Positions 1-7,126 of a stretch of 10,080 bases of DNA are shown here, piece by piece; within the stretch, counting starts at the first letter, position 1; each line of letters opens with the position of its first letter. The notes beneath the pieces are model-generated. The model made no database searches. It was not told the DNA's origin and was given only the letters and a program-made list of their open reading frames with translations. Source of the stretch: Thermodesulfobacteriota bacterium (GTDB lineage Bacteria > Desulfobacterota > BSN033 > UBA1163); assembly GCA_030024065.1 (NCBI GenBank), contig JASEIE010000135.1, forward strand, positions 1-10,080, given 5' to 3'. The translations under genes were made by a program, and so were the position numbers.

Positions 1-882
1 CACGGCGATGACGGGAATGGAGACCGTAGATTTGATTCCCTGAGCGAGATGAACAAAAATACCCTCCTCCGCATAATAAGGGGGGTGGTTTAAATATCCC
101 GATGCAGCTACACAGGCCGAGATATGGAGGGCATCGGCTCCGTTCCTCTCCAATGTCTTTGCGATCTCTTTTGTGTCTTCGAGTTTCAATCCGCCTTCCA
201 CATATTCATCGGCGCTGAGACGGCAGAGGACCGTAAAATCGGGACCGACTTGATTTCGAACGGTCCTCAATACTTCGATGGGCATTCGCATGCGTCGATC
301 CGCATCGCCTCCATATTCATCCTCCCTTTTGTTAGAAAAAGGAGAAAGGAATTGATTGATCAGATATCCGTGGGCCATATGGATTTCTACGCCATCAGCC
401 CCTGTCTCCTTAACCCGCCGTGCTGCTTCCCCAAAGGCTTCCACGATCTTTTGAATCTCCTCAAAGGAAAGGGCGTGGGGCATCTCCTTTCTGACAGGGC
501 AGGGGATGGCCGAGGGAGCGACAATGGGGGAACCCGTGACCGAGGAAGAGGTCTGACGGCCGGCGTGATTGATCTGAATCACAATCTTTCCAGATTCTTG
601 ATGGATGGCCTCCACTAACTTTCTAAAAGAAGGGATGTATTGGTCGGAATCGATGAGTGCCATATTTAGAAAGGCTCTGCCCTGCTTCAGGACACCGGTG
701 TGTTCAAAGGTGATATAGCCGACCCCGCCTCTTGCCCGCTCGACATAATAAGCGATATGACGATCATTGATGGATCCATCCAGATCCGCAAAATTGGTGG
801 CCATCGGAGGCATCACCATTCGATTCTTTAATTCTATATTTCCGATACGGAAAGGGCTGAAGAGAGCTTCAAATCGTGTCAT
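1..882 (-). CDS. NADH:flavin oxidoreductase, old yellow enzyme family (2,4-dienoyl-CoA reductase type), 3' end outside window
   Basis: Cytoplasmic FMN enzyme expected to reduce an activated C=C bond of an enoyl- or dienoyl-type substrate. Translating the minus strand from the ATG at 882-880 gives 294 uninterrupted residues, cut by the window edge. The N-terminus (residues 1-26, FEALFSPFRIGN then KNRMVMPPM) is the typical start of the FMN TIM barrel. INHAGRQ (residues 104-110), EIHMAHGYLINQFLSP (166-181), NKREDEYGG (184-192) and RLSADE (221-226) are family signatures. The last two favour the long dienoyl-CoA reductase/trimethylamine dehydrogenase subgroup, whose 4Fe-4S and FAD/NAD domains would lie beyond the edge. 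A strong ribosome site (GGAGGT on the minus strand, near 888-895) fixes the start. It is divergent from the gntR operon and shares its control region. The class is secure; the substrate is unknown. Confidence 0.93.
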   Translation of the reverse strand, partial: MTRFEALFSPFRIGNIELKNRMVMPPMATNFADLDGSINDRHIAYYVERARGGVGYITFEHTGVLKQGRAFLNMALIDSDQYIPSFRKLVEAIHQESGKIVIQINHAGRQTSSSVTGSPIVAPSAIPCPVRKEMPHALSFEEIQKIVEAFGEAARRVKETGADGVEIHMAHGYLINQFLSPFSNKREDEYGGDADRRMRMPIEVLRTVRNQVGPDFTVLCRLSADEYVEGGLKLEDTKEIAKTLERNGADALHISACVAASGYLNHPPYYAEEGIFVHLAQGIKSTVSIPVIAV

Positions 883-905
883 GAAGGGACCTCCTGAAAA
901 AAAGG

Positions 906-934
906 TTGACAGGTTTTTCTAAAAAGTGTATACA
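906..934 (+). promoter_or_regulatory. Sigma70-type promoter for the gntR operon
   Basis: A perfect -35 hexamer TTGACA (906-911) is followed by a 17-bp spacer and TATACA (929-934), five of six matches to the -10 consensus. Transcription would start near 941, giving a leader of about 40 nt before the gntR ATG at 981. No comparably good promoter was noticed further down the operon, so this one may drive everything to korC, about 9 kb. Confidence 0.8.
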
Positions 935-943
935 AAATTGTAT
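927..943. promoter_or_regulatory. Candidate GntR operator overlapping the -10 box
   Basis: ATACAA (930-935), a 2-bp AA spacer and TTGTAT (938-943) form a perfect 6-bp inverted repeat. It overlaps a second palindrome, TGTATACA (927-934). FCD-type GntR regulators commonly bind short palindromes with TTGT and ACAA half-sites. The position on and just after the -10 box suits repression, probably autoregulation by the gene that follows. The operator role is inferred from symmetry and position. Confidence 0.6.
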
Positions 944-980
944 TAAAATTTAATCCTATATTAGATAAAAGATCATTTAA

Positions 981-1697
981 ATGTCAAGCATTAATTCAAT
1001 CAGAATTTTTAAGGAGATCGAAGGCGATATCCTCTCGGGTCGTTTCAAGCCGAGGGAGCGTCTGGTCGAGATGGATCTTATTTCAAGATTTGGCGTGAGC
1101 CGGACGGTGATCCGTGAAGCCTTGAAGAGTCTGGAGGCAAGGGGGCTCGTTCGGGCCACTCCCTATCGAGGGGTGGTGGTGGCGGACCTGACGACCGAAG
1201 AAATTGAGGAAATTTATTTTGTTCGAACCGAATTAGAAAAAATTGCGGCGAAACTCGTCATCAAGCATATTACCTCGAAAGAGATTCAGGAACTGAAAAG
1301 ACTTTCCAAAGAGGTGGCAAGGAATCTTCGGGAAAAAACGCATCAGATGATTGAGAAGGATTCTGAATTCCATCGAATGATCTTCAAGGCCTGCCGAAAT
1401 AGTTACCTCTATGACATGATTGACTTCCTTCGGACAAAAGCTCATATCGTTCGATTCAATGCCTGGTCGTTGCCCCATCGGGTTGAACAGTCTATCGTTG
1501 AACATCGAGAGATGATACAGGCGATGGAGGATCGAAATCCATCTCAATTTGAGAAACTCATTGTTAAACACCTCACTATCTCCAAAGAGAGTTATATGTC
1601 TCAATTGAAAGGAGGTGATTTTAGAGAAAGGGCTGGGTCAATATATTTTCAAAACAACTTTAAAAAGAGGTTAAGACAGAAGAGCGTAACGAAATGA
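981..1697 (+). CDS. GntR-family transcriptional regulator, FCD subfamily
   Basis: DNA-binding regulator, probably responding to the imported acid or a pathway intermediate. The 238 residues divide into an N-terminal winged helix-turn-helix (about 6-72, with LISRFGVSRTVIREALKSLE as the helix-turn-helix and recognition helix) and an FCD ligand domain (about 78-205). The FCD metal-site residues are visible: D127 and H131 in KDSEFH, H175 in VEHRE and H197 in VKHLT. This suggests a metal-assisted carboxylate pocket, usual for the family. The C-terminal tail (about 210-238) is basic and looks unstructured. The ATG at 981 has no clear Shine-Dalgarno sequence, but homology begins directly after it. 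It lies 20 nt before dctP and is probably co-transcribed with it. The ligand is unknown. Confidence 0.95.
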   Translation: MSSINSIRIFKEIEGDILSGRFKPRERLVEMDLISRFGVSRTVIREALKSLEARGLVRATPYRGVVVADLTTEEIEEIYFVRTELEKIAAKLVIKHITSKEIQELKRLSKEVARNLREKTHQMIEKDSEFHRMIFKACRNSYLYDMIDFLRTKAHIVRFNAWSLPHRVEQSIVEHREMIQAMEDRNPSQFEKLIVKHLTISKESYMSQLKGGDFRERAGSIYFQNNFKKRLRQKSVTK

Positions 1698-1717
1698 CAT
1701 AAAAGGAGGGTTCGTTT

Positions 1718-2728
1718 ATGAAGAAGAAAAATAGAAATACGTTTTTCATCGTTTCAATGGTCACCTTATTCATTCTGGTCTTTTCAGTCACCATTTACGC
1801 GGCGGAATATAAAATCCGGGTTGCGAATCCTGTGGCACCCGATCATTCCTGGGGCAGGGCAGCCGTTGTTTTCAAGGAAGAAGTTGAGAAATCAACAGGA
1901 GGGAAGATCGCTGTGGATGTTCACCACGCAGGAGCCCTTGGAAAAGTCCGTGAAACCATGGAAATGGTCAGGATGGGAACATTGGAATCTGCACTCGGTG
2001 GCGTGGCCCACATCCAGCGGAATGTCCCTGAGCTTGGAATTACCGTTCTGCCTTTCCTGTGGAAGGATTTGACGAGGCTCTTCGAGGTTCTGGATGGCCC
2101 CAACGGGAAAGAACTGGATAGACGGTTGCTGGCGGCTGGTTTTTTTAATCTCGGTTTTTTCGACAATGGATTCCGTCATGTGACCAACAACCGGAAACCC
2201 ATCCTCACGGTCGAGGACCTGAAGGGGTTAAAAATAAGGACCCTTCCCACACCCGTCCACATCGCCTTCTTCAAGGCATTAGGGGCGTCTCCTACCCCGA
2301 TGGACTGGACAGAACTGTTTGAAGCACTCAGGACCGGAGTGGTCGATGCCCAGGAGAACCCGCCTGCCATGGTCTACACCGCCAAGTTTCAAGAAGTCCA
2401 GAAGTTCTATTCCCTGACCGCCCATGTCAACGAGGTCGGTGCCTTTGTCATGAGCAAGACCTTCTATGAAAAGTTGCCGAAGGACCTTCAATCAGCCGTT
2501 GAAAAGGCCGCTCGGAAGGCCGCGCTCTGGCAGAGAGTGGAGAATGAAAAGGACAATCAGAAATTCCTCAAGGAGTTAGAAAAAGCAGGAATGAAGATCA
2601 ACACGATTCCTGAAGGGGAAATGGAAAGGTTCCGGAAGATTGCCCATCAGGTTTATCCGGATGCGGTGAAGGATTTTGGCAAGGATGGAAAGGAATTGAC
2701 CGACAAGTTTATCGCTGCCAATAAATAA
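1718..2728 (+). CDS. dctP: TRAP transporter solute-binding protein, DctP family
   Basis: Periplasmic receptor that captures an organic acid and delivers it to the DctQM membrane complex. The 336-residue length is normal. A signal peptide spans residues 1-28: basic MKKKNR, a hydrophobic core, and probable cleavage after IYA. The mature protein begins AEYKIRVANP. The DctP core runs to about 330. R174 in LKIRT matches the conserved arginine that forms a salt bridge with the substrate carboxylate, and N214 in AQENP matches the conserved asparagine of the binding cleft. GFRHVTN (151-157) is also typical. The ribosome site AAGGAGGG (1703-1710) is strong. The gene is followed by a hairpin that may keep its transcript more abundant than those of the membrane subunits. 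The retained arginine supports a carboxylate ligand; its identity cannot be read. Confidence 0.95.
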   Translation: MKKKNRNTFFIVSMVTLFILVFSVTIYAAEYKIRVANPVAPDHSWGRAAVVFKEEVEKSTGGKIAVDVHHAGALGKVRETMEMVRMGTLESALGGVAHIQRNVPELGITVLPFLWKDLTRLFEVLDGPNGKELDRRLLAAGFFNLGFFDNGFRHVTNNRKPILTVEDLKGLKIRTLPTPVHIAFFKALGASPTPMDWTELFEALRTGVVDAQENPPAMVYTAKFQEVQKFYSLTAHVNEVGAFVMSKTFYEKLPKDLQSAVEKAARKAALWQRVENEKDNQKFLKELEKAGMKINTIPEGEMERFRKIAHQVYPDAVKDFGKDGKELTDKFIAANK

Positions 2729-2741
2729 TCGATGAATTGGG

Positions 2742-2782
2742 GATGGGTAGGCAGCCTCCGCAATGCTGCCTACCCATCTTTT
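2742..2782 (+). terminator. Intra-operon hairpin between dctP and dctQ (partial terminator or mRNA stabiliser)
   Basis: A perfect 14-bp inverted repeat, GATGGGTAGGCAGC (2742-2755) and GCTGCCTACCCATC (2765-2778), encloses a 9-nt loop and is followed by TTTT (2779-2782). The U-tract is short, so read-through is likely. It starts 13 nt after the dctP stop and ends 17 nt before the dctQ ATG. A stem here can terminate part of the transcripts or protect the dctP end from 3' exonucleases, raising binding protein over membrane subunits. The structure is plain in the sequence; the effect is inferred. Confidence 0.82.
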
Positions 2783-2799
2783 CCAGAAAAGAGGGGAAA

Positions 2800-3294
2800 A
2801 TGTTCTTTCGAATCATTAACCAGTCGACCAAATTTTTAACCATCCTGTGTCTTTCTGTCTTGACCATTCTCGTACCGGTCGAAGTCTTTCTTCGTTATCT
2901 TTTTGGAAAATCCCTTTACATCACCGAAGAATTTACACGGTACCTGATGGTGTGGGTGGTTTTTCTGGCTTCGAGTTTGGCCATCAAAGAGAATGCCCAC
3001 ATCAGCATCGGGATCCTGGTGAACCGATTTCGGGGTCGGGCGCGTGCTTGGTTGAACCTCCTGTCCCTTGCCTTACTCATCTTCTTTCTGGTCTTTCTAA
3101 TGATCGAAGGAACCATCATCCTCCCCTATCAGATTGATCAGATCATCCCATCCTTGGAAGTCCCCATCTTCTGGTTCTATCTGGCGATTCCTGTCGGATG
3201 TGTGTTGATGATTCTGAACCTTCTGCCGAAGGTATGGGAGAATTTGAAGACCATTGTCGGGACCCTTTCCCCGGATCAGGGAGTAAAACCTTAA
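2800..3294 (+). CDS. dctQ: TRAP transporter small membrane subunit, DctQ family
   Basis: Small inner-membrane subunit that pairs with DctM and contacts the loaded binding protein. From the ATG at 2800 it has 164 residues and four hydrophobic segments (roughly residues 12-31, 48-66, 85-107 and 121-143). The conserved DctQ stretch, VFLRYLFGKSL then EEFTRYLMVWVVFL (about 29-58), links the first two. An in-frame TTG at 2737 would add 21 residues, but they would be encoded by the hairpin itself and do not resemble DctQ. GAGGGG (2791-2796) correctly precedes the ATG at 2800, so that start is preferred. dctM begins 29 nt downstream. The family is secure; the start is fairly secure. Confidence 0.92.
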   Translation: MFFRIINQSTKFLTILCLSVLTILVPVEVFLRYLFGKSLYITEEFTRYLMVWVVFLASSLAIKENAHISIGILVNRFRGRARAWLNLLSLALLIFFLVFLMIEGTIILPYQIDQIIPSLEVPIFWFYLAIPVGCVLMILNLLPKVWENLKTIVGTLSPDQGVKP

Positions 3295-3323
3295 CCTAAT
3301 CGATAAAAGAGGATGACCCTTCG

Positions 3324-4613
3324 ATGATCTACCTCTTCATTGCTTTCATCTTGACCATCCTGCTTGGAGTTCCCGTCGCCTTCTGTCTGGGAATCAGTGC
3401 CCTCGCCTTTCTCCTGATCACCGGAAGGGAATCCTTGATGATCATTCCGACCCTGATGTTTTCAGGAATTGACTCTTTTCCATTAATGGCGATTCCCTTC
3501 TTCATCATGGCCGGAGACCTGGCGGAACGGAGCGGTGTCCTCCCGAATTTGGTCAACTTCGCCAAATCCCTGGTCGGGCACTTCCGGGCCGGACTGGCCC
3601 ATGTCAGCATCGTCACCGAGATGCTTCTGTCAGGGGTGACGGGGACGGCCGTCGGAGATGCTGCCGCGATCGGTTCCATTTTCATCCCCAGTATGGTGCG
3701 GGAGGGGTATGATAAAAAATTTGCCGCAACCCTAACGGCCGCCGCTTCGACCATGGGCCCGATTATTCCACCGAGTGTGGGAATGCTCATCTATGCCTAC
3801 GTTCAGGGAGGGACGATTTCGGTGGCGGCCCTCTTTCTGGCGGGATTTGTTCCGGGCATCATGGTAGGACTGGGGTTGATGGTGCTTTCCCATGTCCTGG
3901 CCAAAAGACGGAATTATCCAGTCAGTCAGGAAAAATTCAGGGTCTTGAACGTTATCAAAACATTCAAAGGATCCCTGCTGGGGTTGGCGGTCATGGTGAT
4001 CATCCTCGGAGGCATTCTTTCAGGGGTGTTCACCCCCACCGAGGCAGGGGCTGTGGCAGTGGCCTACGTTTTGATCGTCGGGACCGTCGTCACCCGGAAA
4101 CTGACTTTCTCGAGTATTATAACAACCATTCTTAATACAGCCATCACCAGCTCTGTGATCTTTATCCTCATGGCCACGGCAAAAATCTGTGCATGGTTAT
4201 TGACGAGCGCTCAGATTCCTCAACAATGTGGAACCTTTCTGATGTCCATCTCCGCCAGCCCGGCTTTTTTTCTTGCCGTCGTGATTCTCTTTCTCGTTTT
4301 TCTGGGTTTTTTCATCGAGGCCATTGCCACGATGATCATGTTCGTCCCAGTGTTGGCCCCCATTGCCTCCTCCTACGGGATCGATCCCCATCATTTCGGA
4401 TTGATTTTTATCATGTCCGTTCAGATTGCCCTGATCACACCACCGGTCGCACTCAGCCTCTTTGTGACCTGCAAGCTTGCAGGGATAGGAATTGATGAGA
4501 CATGGGGTGAGATCTGGCCTTTTATCATATTACTGACAGGAATATTTATGCTAGTGGCCTTTTGGCCTGACCTGACGATGTGGGTTCCGAGACTCTTTGG
4601 TTATGTCCGATAG
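3324..4613 (+). CDS. dctM: TRAP transporter large membrane subunit, DctM family
   Basis: Inner-membrane channel subunit that moves the substrate, driven by the sodium or proton gradient. The 429 residues are hydrophobic throughout, consistent with the dozen or so membrane segments of full-length DctM. Family motifs include DSFPLMAIPFFIMAGDLAERSG (about 50-71), GDAAAIGSIFIPSMVREGY (about 111-129) and the highly conserved STMGPIIPPSVGMLIYAY (about 142-159), with an inverted-topology counterpart around IALITPPVAL near the C-terminus. It is full length with no breaks. AAAGAGGA (3306-3313) lies before the ATG. dctP, dctQ and dctM together make a complete three-component TRAP system, and the metabolic genes follow within 51 nt. 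The transported acid is unknown. Confidence 0.96.
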   Translation: MIYLFIAFILTILLGVPVAFCLGISALAFLLITGRESLMIIPTLMFSGIDSFPLMAIPFFIMAGDLAERSGVLPNLVNFAKSLVGHFRAGLAHVSIVTEMLLSGVTGTAVGDAAAIGSIFIPSMVREGYDKKFAATLTAAASTMGPIIPPSVGMLIYAYVQGGTISVAALFLAGFVPGIMVGLGLMVLSHVLAKRRNYPVSQEKFRVLNVIKTFKGSLLGLAVMVIILGGILSGVFTPTEAGAVAVAYVLIVGTVVTRKLTFSSIITTILNTAITSSVIFILMATAKICAWLLTSAQIPQQCGTFLMSISASPAFFLAVVILFLVFLGFFIEAIATMIMFVPVLAPIASSYGIDPHHFGLIFIMSVQIALITPPVALSLFVTCKLAGIGIDETWGEIWPFIILLTGIFMLVAFWPDLTMWVPRLFGYVR

Positions 4614-4664
4614 AGAAAAAAGGATGATTTAAAGAGTTGAATAAATTTTCGAGGAGGTGCCAAG

Positions 4665-5447
4665 ATGTTTCAGAAAGATCCAGAAGCTTACGGTGTGCCC
4701 TATGGATATCGGGCAAAAATAGGGCTGATTGTTGTGGGACCGAACCTCAATCCCACGCCTGAGATCTGTCGAATGATTCCCCCCTATGTTCAGGTGCGGG
4801 AGACACGCATCCATATGGAGCCGGTGGTGAACGTGGAAGAGTGTTCCAAACTCAGTGCGCGGCTCCCTGAACCCGCCGGTCTCTTAACCGAAGGTATGTC
4901 CTCTTCCCTATTGGGGAATAACAGTGCCATCGCTTTTGCCTGTACCGCAGGCAGTCTCATCGGTGGGCCAGGATGGGATAAAAAAGAGATTGAGTCCATG
5001 CAGTCCAACAGCAAAGGGATTCCGTGTACCACCACCTCCACCGCTGCCGAGGAGGCCATGCGGTTTATGGGGTTTAAGAAAATCGTGATCGCAGGTCCCT
5101 ATATCGACGAGGTCAATCAAAAATTTAAGGAATTTTATGAAGCCTCTGGGTTTAAAGTATTAAAGGTGGCCGGCCTTCAAATCGAGGATCTCTATGCGAT
5201 GGGAGCCACGAAGCCATCAGAGGCCTATCAGATTTCCATGCAGGCCGTTGTGCCTGAGGCGGACGGTATTTTCATCGCCTGTACCAATTTCCGGTGCAGC
5301 GACGTCATTGAAGAGATCGAGAAGGACAGCGGAAAGCCCGTGGTGACTGCGAACCAGGCCACTGCCTGGCAACTGATGAAAATGCTTCGTATCAATGATC
5401 CGATTGAGGGGTACGGGCAACTGCTCCGAAAGGTTCCGAGGGTTTAA
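4665..5447 (+). CDS. Maleate isomerase / Asp-Glu racemase superfamily protein, both catalytic cysteines present
   Basis: Cytoplasmic cofactor-free isomerase, racemase or decarboxylase of the Asp/Glu/hydantoin racemase superfamily. The N-terminus YGYRAKIGLIVVGPNLNPTPE (about 13-33) most resembles the maleate cis-trans isomerase and arylmalonate decarboxylase branch. Two symmetry-related cysteine motifs are seen: FACTAGS with C93 and IACTNFR with C206. Maleate isomerases and racemases use two cysteines, whereas classical arylmalonate decarboxylase keeps only the second, so isomerisation or racemisation is the better reading. Length (260 residues) is normal. GAGGAGGTG (4651-4659) sets the ATG start. 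It directly follows the TRAP genes, so its substrate may be the imported acid. A second, diverged member of the superfamily follows after 28 nt. The exact reaction is unknown. Confidence 0.85.
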   Translation: MFQKDPEAYGVPYGYRAKIGLIVVGPNLNPTPEICRMIPPYVQVRETRIHMEPVVNVEECSKLSARLPEPAGLLTEGMSSSLLGNNSAIAFACTAGSLIGGPGWDKKEIESMQSNSKGIPCTTTSTAAEEAMRFMGFKKIVIAGPYIDEVNQKFKEFYEASGFKVLKVAGLQIEDLYAMGATKPSEAYQISMQAVVPEADGIFIACTNFRCSDVIEEIEKDSGKPVVTANQATAWQLMKMLRINDPIEGYGQLLRKVPRV

Positions 5448-5475
5448 TGAGATAAGGGAAGAGGGAGGTGGCCTG

Positions 5476-6141
5476 TTGAAGACGGTCGGCTTTATCCATA
5501 CCGCATTGATCCTGGTGGAGGTGATCAAGAAGGAACTGAAAGACCTTTCGGTAGAGGTCAATGCCTTTCATATGGTGGATGAGAGCCTCTTGATCGATTT
5601 GATGAAGGAGGGTAGATTGCATCCGGGGATCATCAGGAGGTTATGTCAACACGTCGTTTCTGCCGAGGAGGCCGGGGCCGATATGATTACCGTGACCTGT
5701 TCAAGCATCTCCCCCACGGTCGATATTGCAAGGAGATTGGTGAGCCGGCCGGTATTGAAGATCGATGAACCCATGGCAGAGAAGGCAGTCAAAAGTGGAG
5801 AAAAGATCGGCATTGTTGCTACGGTCGCTACGACTTTGGATCCCACATCCAGCCTTTTGGGTAAAAAGGCAGAGGAGTTAGGCAAGAAGATCTCTGTCTC
5901 GACTGCACTCTGCCAGGAGGCTTTCAAGGCCATTCTCCAGGGAGATACGGAAAAACATGATCGAATGGTCACGGAGGAAGCTGTCAGGCTGGCCCGGGAA
6001 GTCGATGTCATCGTTCTCGCCCAGGGATCCATGGCTCGGCTGAGGTCGCCTCTGAGCCAGCAGGTCAACATTCCAGTTCTTGCCAGTCCACCCCTCTTCG
6101 CGGAAATGCTGAAATCGATGCTACAAGGCTTTGGAGGATGA
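5476..6141 (+). CDS. Asp/Glu/hydantoin racemase family protein, second catalytic cysteine replaced
   Basis: A smaller (221-residue) member of the same superfamily as its upstream neighbour but clearly not a recent duplicate. From the proposed start it reads MKTVGFIHTALILVEV. The first cysteine motif is present (ITVTCSS, C75). Where a second cysteine would be expected, the protein has VIVLAQGSMARL (about 178-189), with no cysteine. A further cysteine, C146 in ALCQEAF, lies before GDTEKHD. The start is placed at TTG 5476 because GGGAGGTGG (5463-5471) lies a few bases upstream; an in-frame ATG at 5395 would overlap the upstream gene by 53 nt and adds residues unlike the family. With one canonical cysteine, decarboxylase, lyase or one-base chemistry is as likely as racemisation. 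It ends 3 nt before the dehydrogenase gene, so they are probably translationally coupled. Confidence 0.82.
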   Translation: MKTVGFIHTALILVEVIKKELKDLSVEVNAFHMVDESLLIDLMKEGRLHPGIIRRLCQHVVSAEEAGADMITVTCSSISPTVDIARRLVSRPVLKIDEPMAEKAVKSGEKIGIVATVATTLDPTSSLLGKKAEELGKKISVSTALCQEAFKAILQGDTEKHDRMVTEEAVRLAREVDVIVLAQGSMARLRSPLSQQVNIPVLASPPLFAEMLKSMLQGFGG

Positions 6142-6144
6142 GAG

Positions 6145-7113
6145 ATGGGATCTTTTAAATTTCTGCTTTATGAAGACATGCATGAGGTCGGGAAGGCGCG
6201 TCTGCGAGAGAAAGGGGAGGTCCTTTTTGCCAAATCGGTCGAGGAAAGTTCCTTAATCGATGAGGTGAAGGAAATAGATGGGATCATCATCCGGGCCAAT
6301 GGAAAGGTGAGCCGGAAATTGATTGAATCCGCTCCCAGAATCAAGGTCATCGGAAGACATGGCGTGGGGGTGGAGAACATCGATCTGGAAGCCGCCACCG
6401 AGAAGGGGATATGGGTGGTCAATACGCCGGATGCCAATGATGTCTCGGTGGCGGAGCATTTTTTCGGGTTGGCCCTGATGCTTTCGAAGATGCTGAAGAA
6501 AGGAGAAAAGGCGTTTCGCGAAGAGGGAAGATGGGAAGCCCGCTATCAATATATCGGCAATGAACTTCACGGGAAAACTCTGGGCATCCTGGGCTTCGGC
6601 CGGATCGGCAGGGCCGTGGGCCGCATCGGATATAAAGGTTTTGATATGAAGGTTCTTTACTATGATGCGCTGCGATATGAGGAGGCGGAGAAGGAGATCC
6701 ATGCCGTCAAACAAAGCCTGGAGGAGGTCTTGTCTCAATGCGATTACATCTCCATCAACCTTCCGATGTTGCCTGAAACGAAAGGGGTTGTCGGCGAGAA
6801 AGAATTCAAGTTGATGAAGCCCACCGCCTACATCCTCAATCTGGCGAGGGGGCCGGTCTGGGATGAGAAGGCCCTTTACAACGTTCTCAAAGAGGGCCGA
6901 ATTGCAGGTGCCGCCTCGGATGTCTTTGAGGTGGAGCCGGCCACGAAAGACCATCCTTTGCTCGAACTGGATAATTTTATCGGCACGCCCCACATGGCTG
7001 CCCACACTGAGGAGGCTTTAAAGAGGATGAGTCTGGTGGCAGAAGATGTCATCCAGGTTCTGGAGGGGGAGGTGCCTCTCCATCCGGTCAACGAACCCAG
7101 ATTGAGAGAATGA
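6145..7113 (+). CDS. NAD-dependent D-2-hydroxyacid dehydrogenase (SerA-like)
   Basis: Soluble dehydrogenase interconverting a D-2-hydroxyacid and a 2-oxoacid with NAD(H). The 322 residues form the standard two-domain enzyme without the C-terminal ACT domain of many biosynthetic phosphoglycerate dehydrogenases. The substrate-loop region RHGVGVENID (71-80) is typical. The nucleotide fold has GILGFGRIGRAVG (147-159), with D174 at the end of the next strand favouring NAD over NADP. The catalytic triad is complete: R235 in NLARGP, E264 in FEVEP and H283 in GTPHMAAH. The ribosome site GGAGG (6133-6137) lies inside the end of the preceding gene. Placed between the racemase-like genes and a 2-oxoacid:ferredoxin oxidoreductase, it probably makes the oxoacid which that complex consumes. 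The natural substrate is unknown. Confidence 0.92.
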   Translation: MGSFKFLLYEDMHEVGKARLREKGEVLFAKSVEESSLIDEVKEIDGIIIRANGKVSRKLIESAPRIKVIGRHGVGVENIDLEAATEKGIWVVNTPDANDVSVAEHFFGLALMLSKMLKKGEKAFREEGRWEARYQYIGNELHGKTLGILGFGRIGRAVGRIGYKGFDMKVLYYDALRYEEAEKEIHAVKQSLEEVLSQCDYISINLPMLPETKGVVGEKEFKLMKPTAYILNLARGPVWDEKALYNVLKEGRIAGAASDVFEVEPATKDHPLLELDNFIGTPHMAAHTEEALKRMSLVAEDVIQVLEGEVPLHPVNEPRLRE

Positions 7114-7126
7114 AAGGAGAAAGAAG

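Larger units (their letters stand above)
883..980. promoter_or_regulatory. Divergent intergenic control region between flavoenzyme gene and gntR
   Basis: This AT-rich 98-bp spacer separates two divergently transcribed genes. It holds the rightward promoter and inverted repeat listed separately. The 8-bp palindrome TGTATACA at 927-934 contains a TATACA hexamer on both strands, so it could also serve as a -10 box leftward. However, no good -35 hexamer lies 16-18 bp upstream on the minus strand, so a leftward promoter is not called. The leftward ribosome site is at 888-895. Confidence 0.7.

Noticed and set aside
124..618. Open plus-strand frame of 164 codons
   Set aside because: It lies opposite the flavoenzyme gene, whose minus-strand translation has clear family motifs throughout; the plus-strand frame shows none.
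2737..2799. TTG-initiated N-terminal extension of dctQ
   Set aside because: The 21 extra residues are encoded by the hairpin and do not resemble DctQ; ATG 2800 has its own ribosome site.
5395..5475. ATG-initiated extension of the second racemase-family gene
   Set aside because: It would overlap the upstream gene by 53 nt with non-family residues; TTG 5476 has a well-spaced GGAGGT and starts at the conserved N-terminus.
6253..7005. 250-codon antisense frame
   Set aside because: It mirrors the dehydrogenase gene, whose full catalytic triad is in the plus-strand frame; no plausible minus-strand ribosome site or domain was seen.
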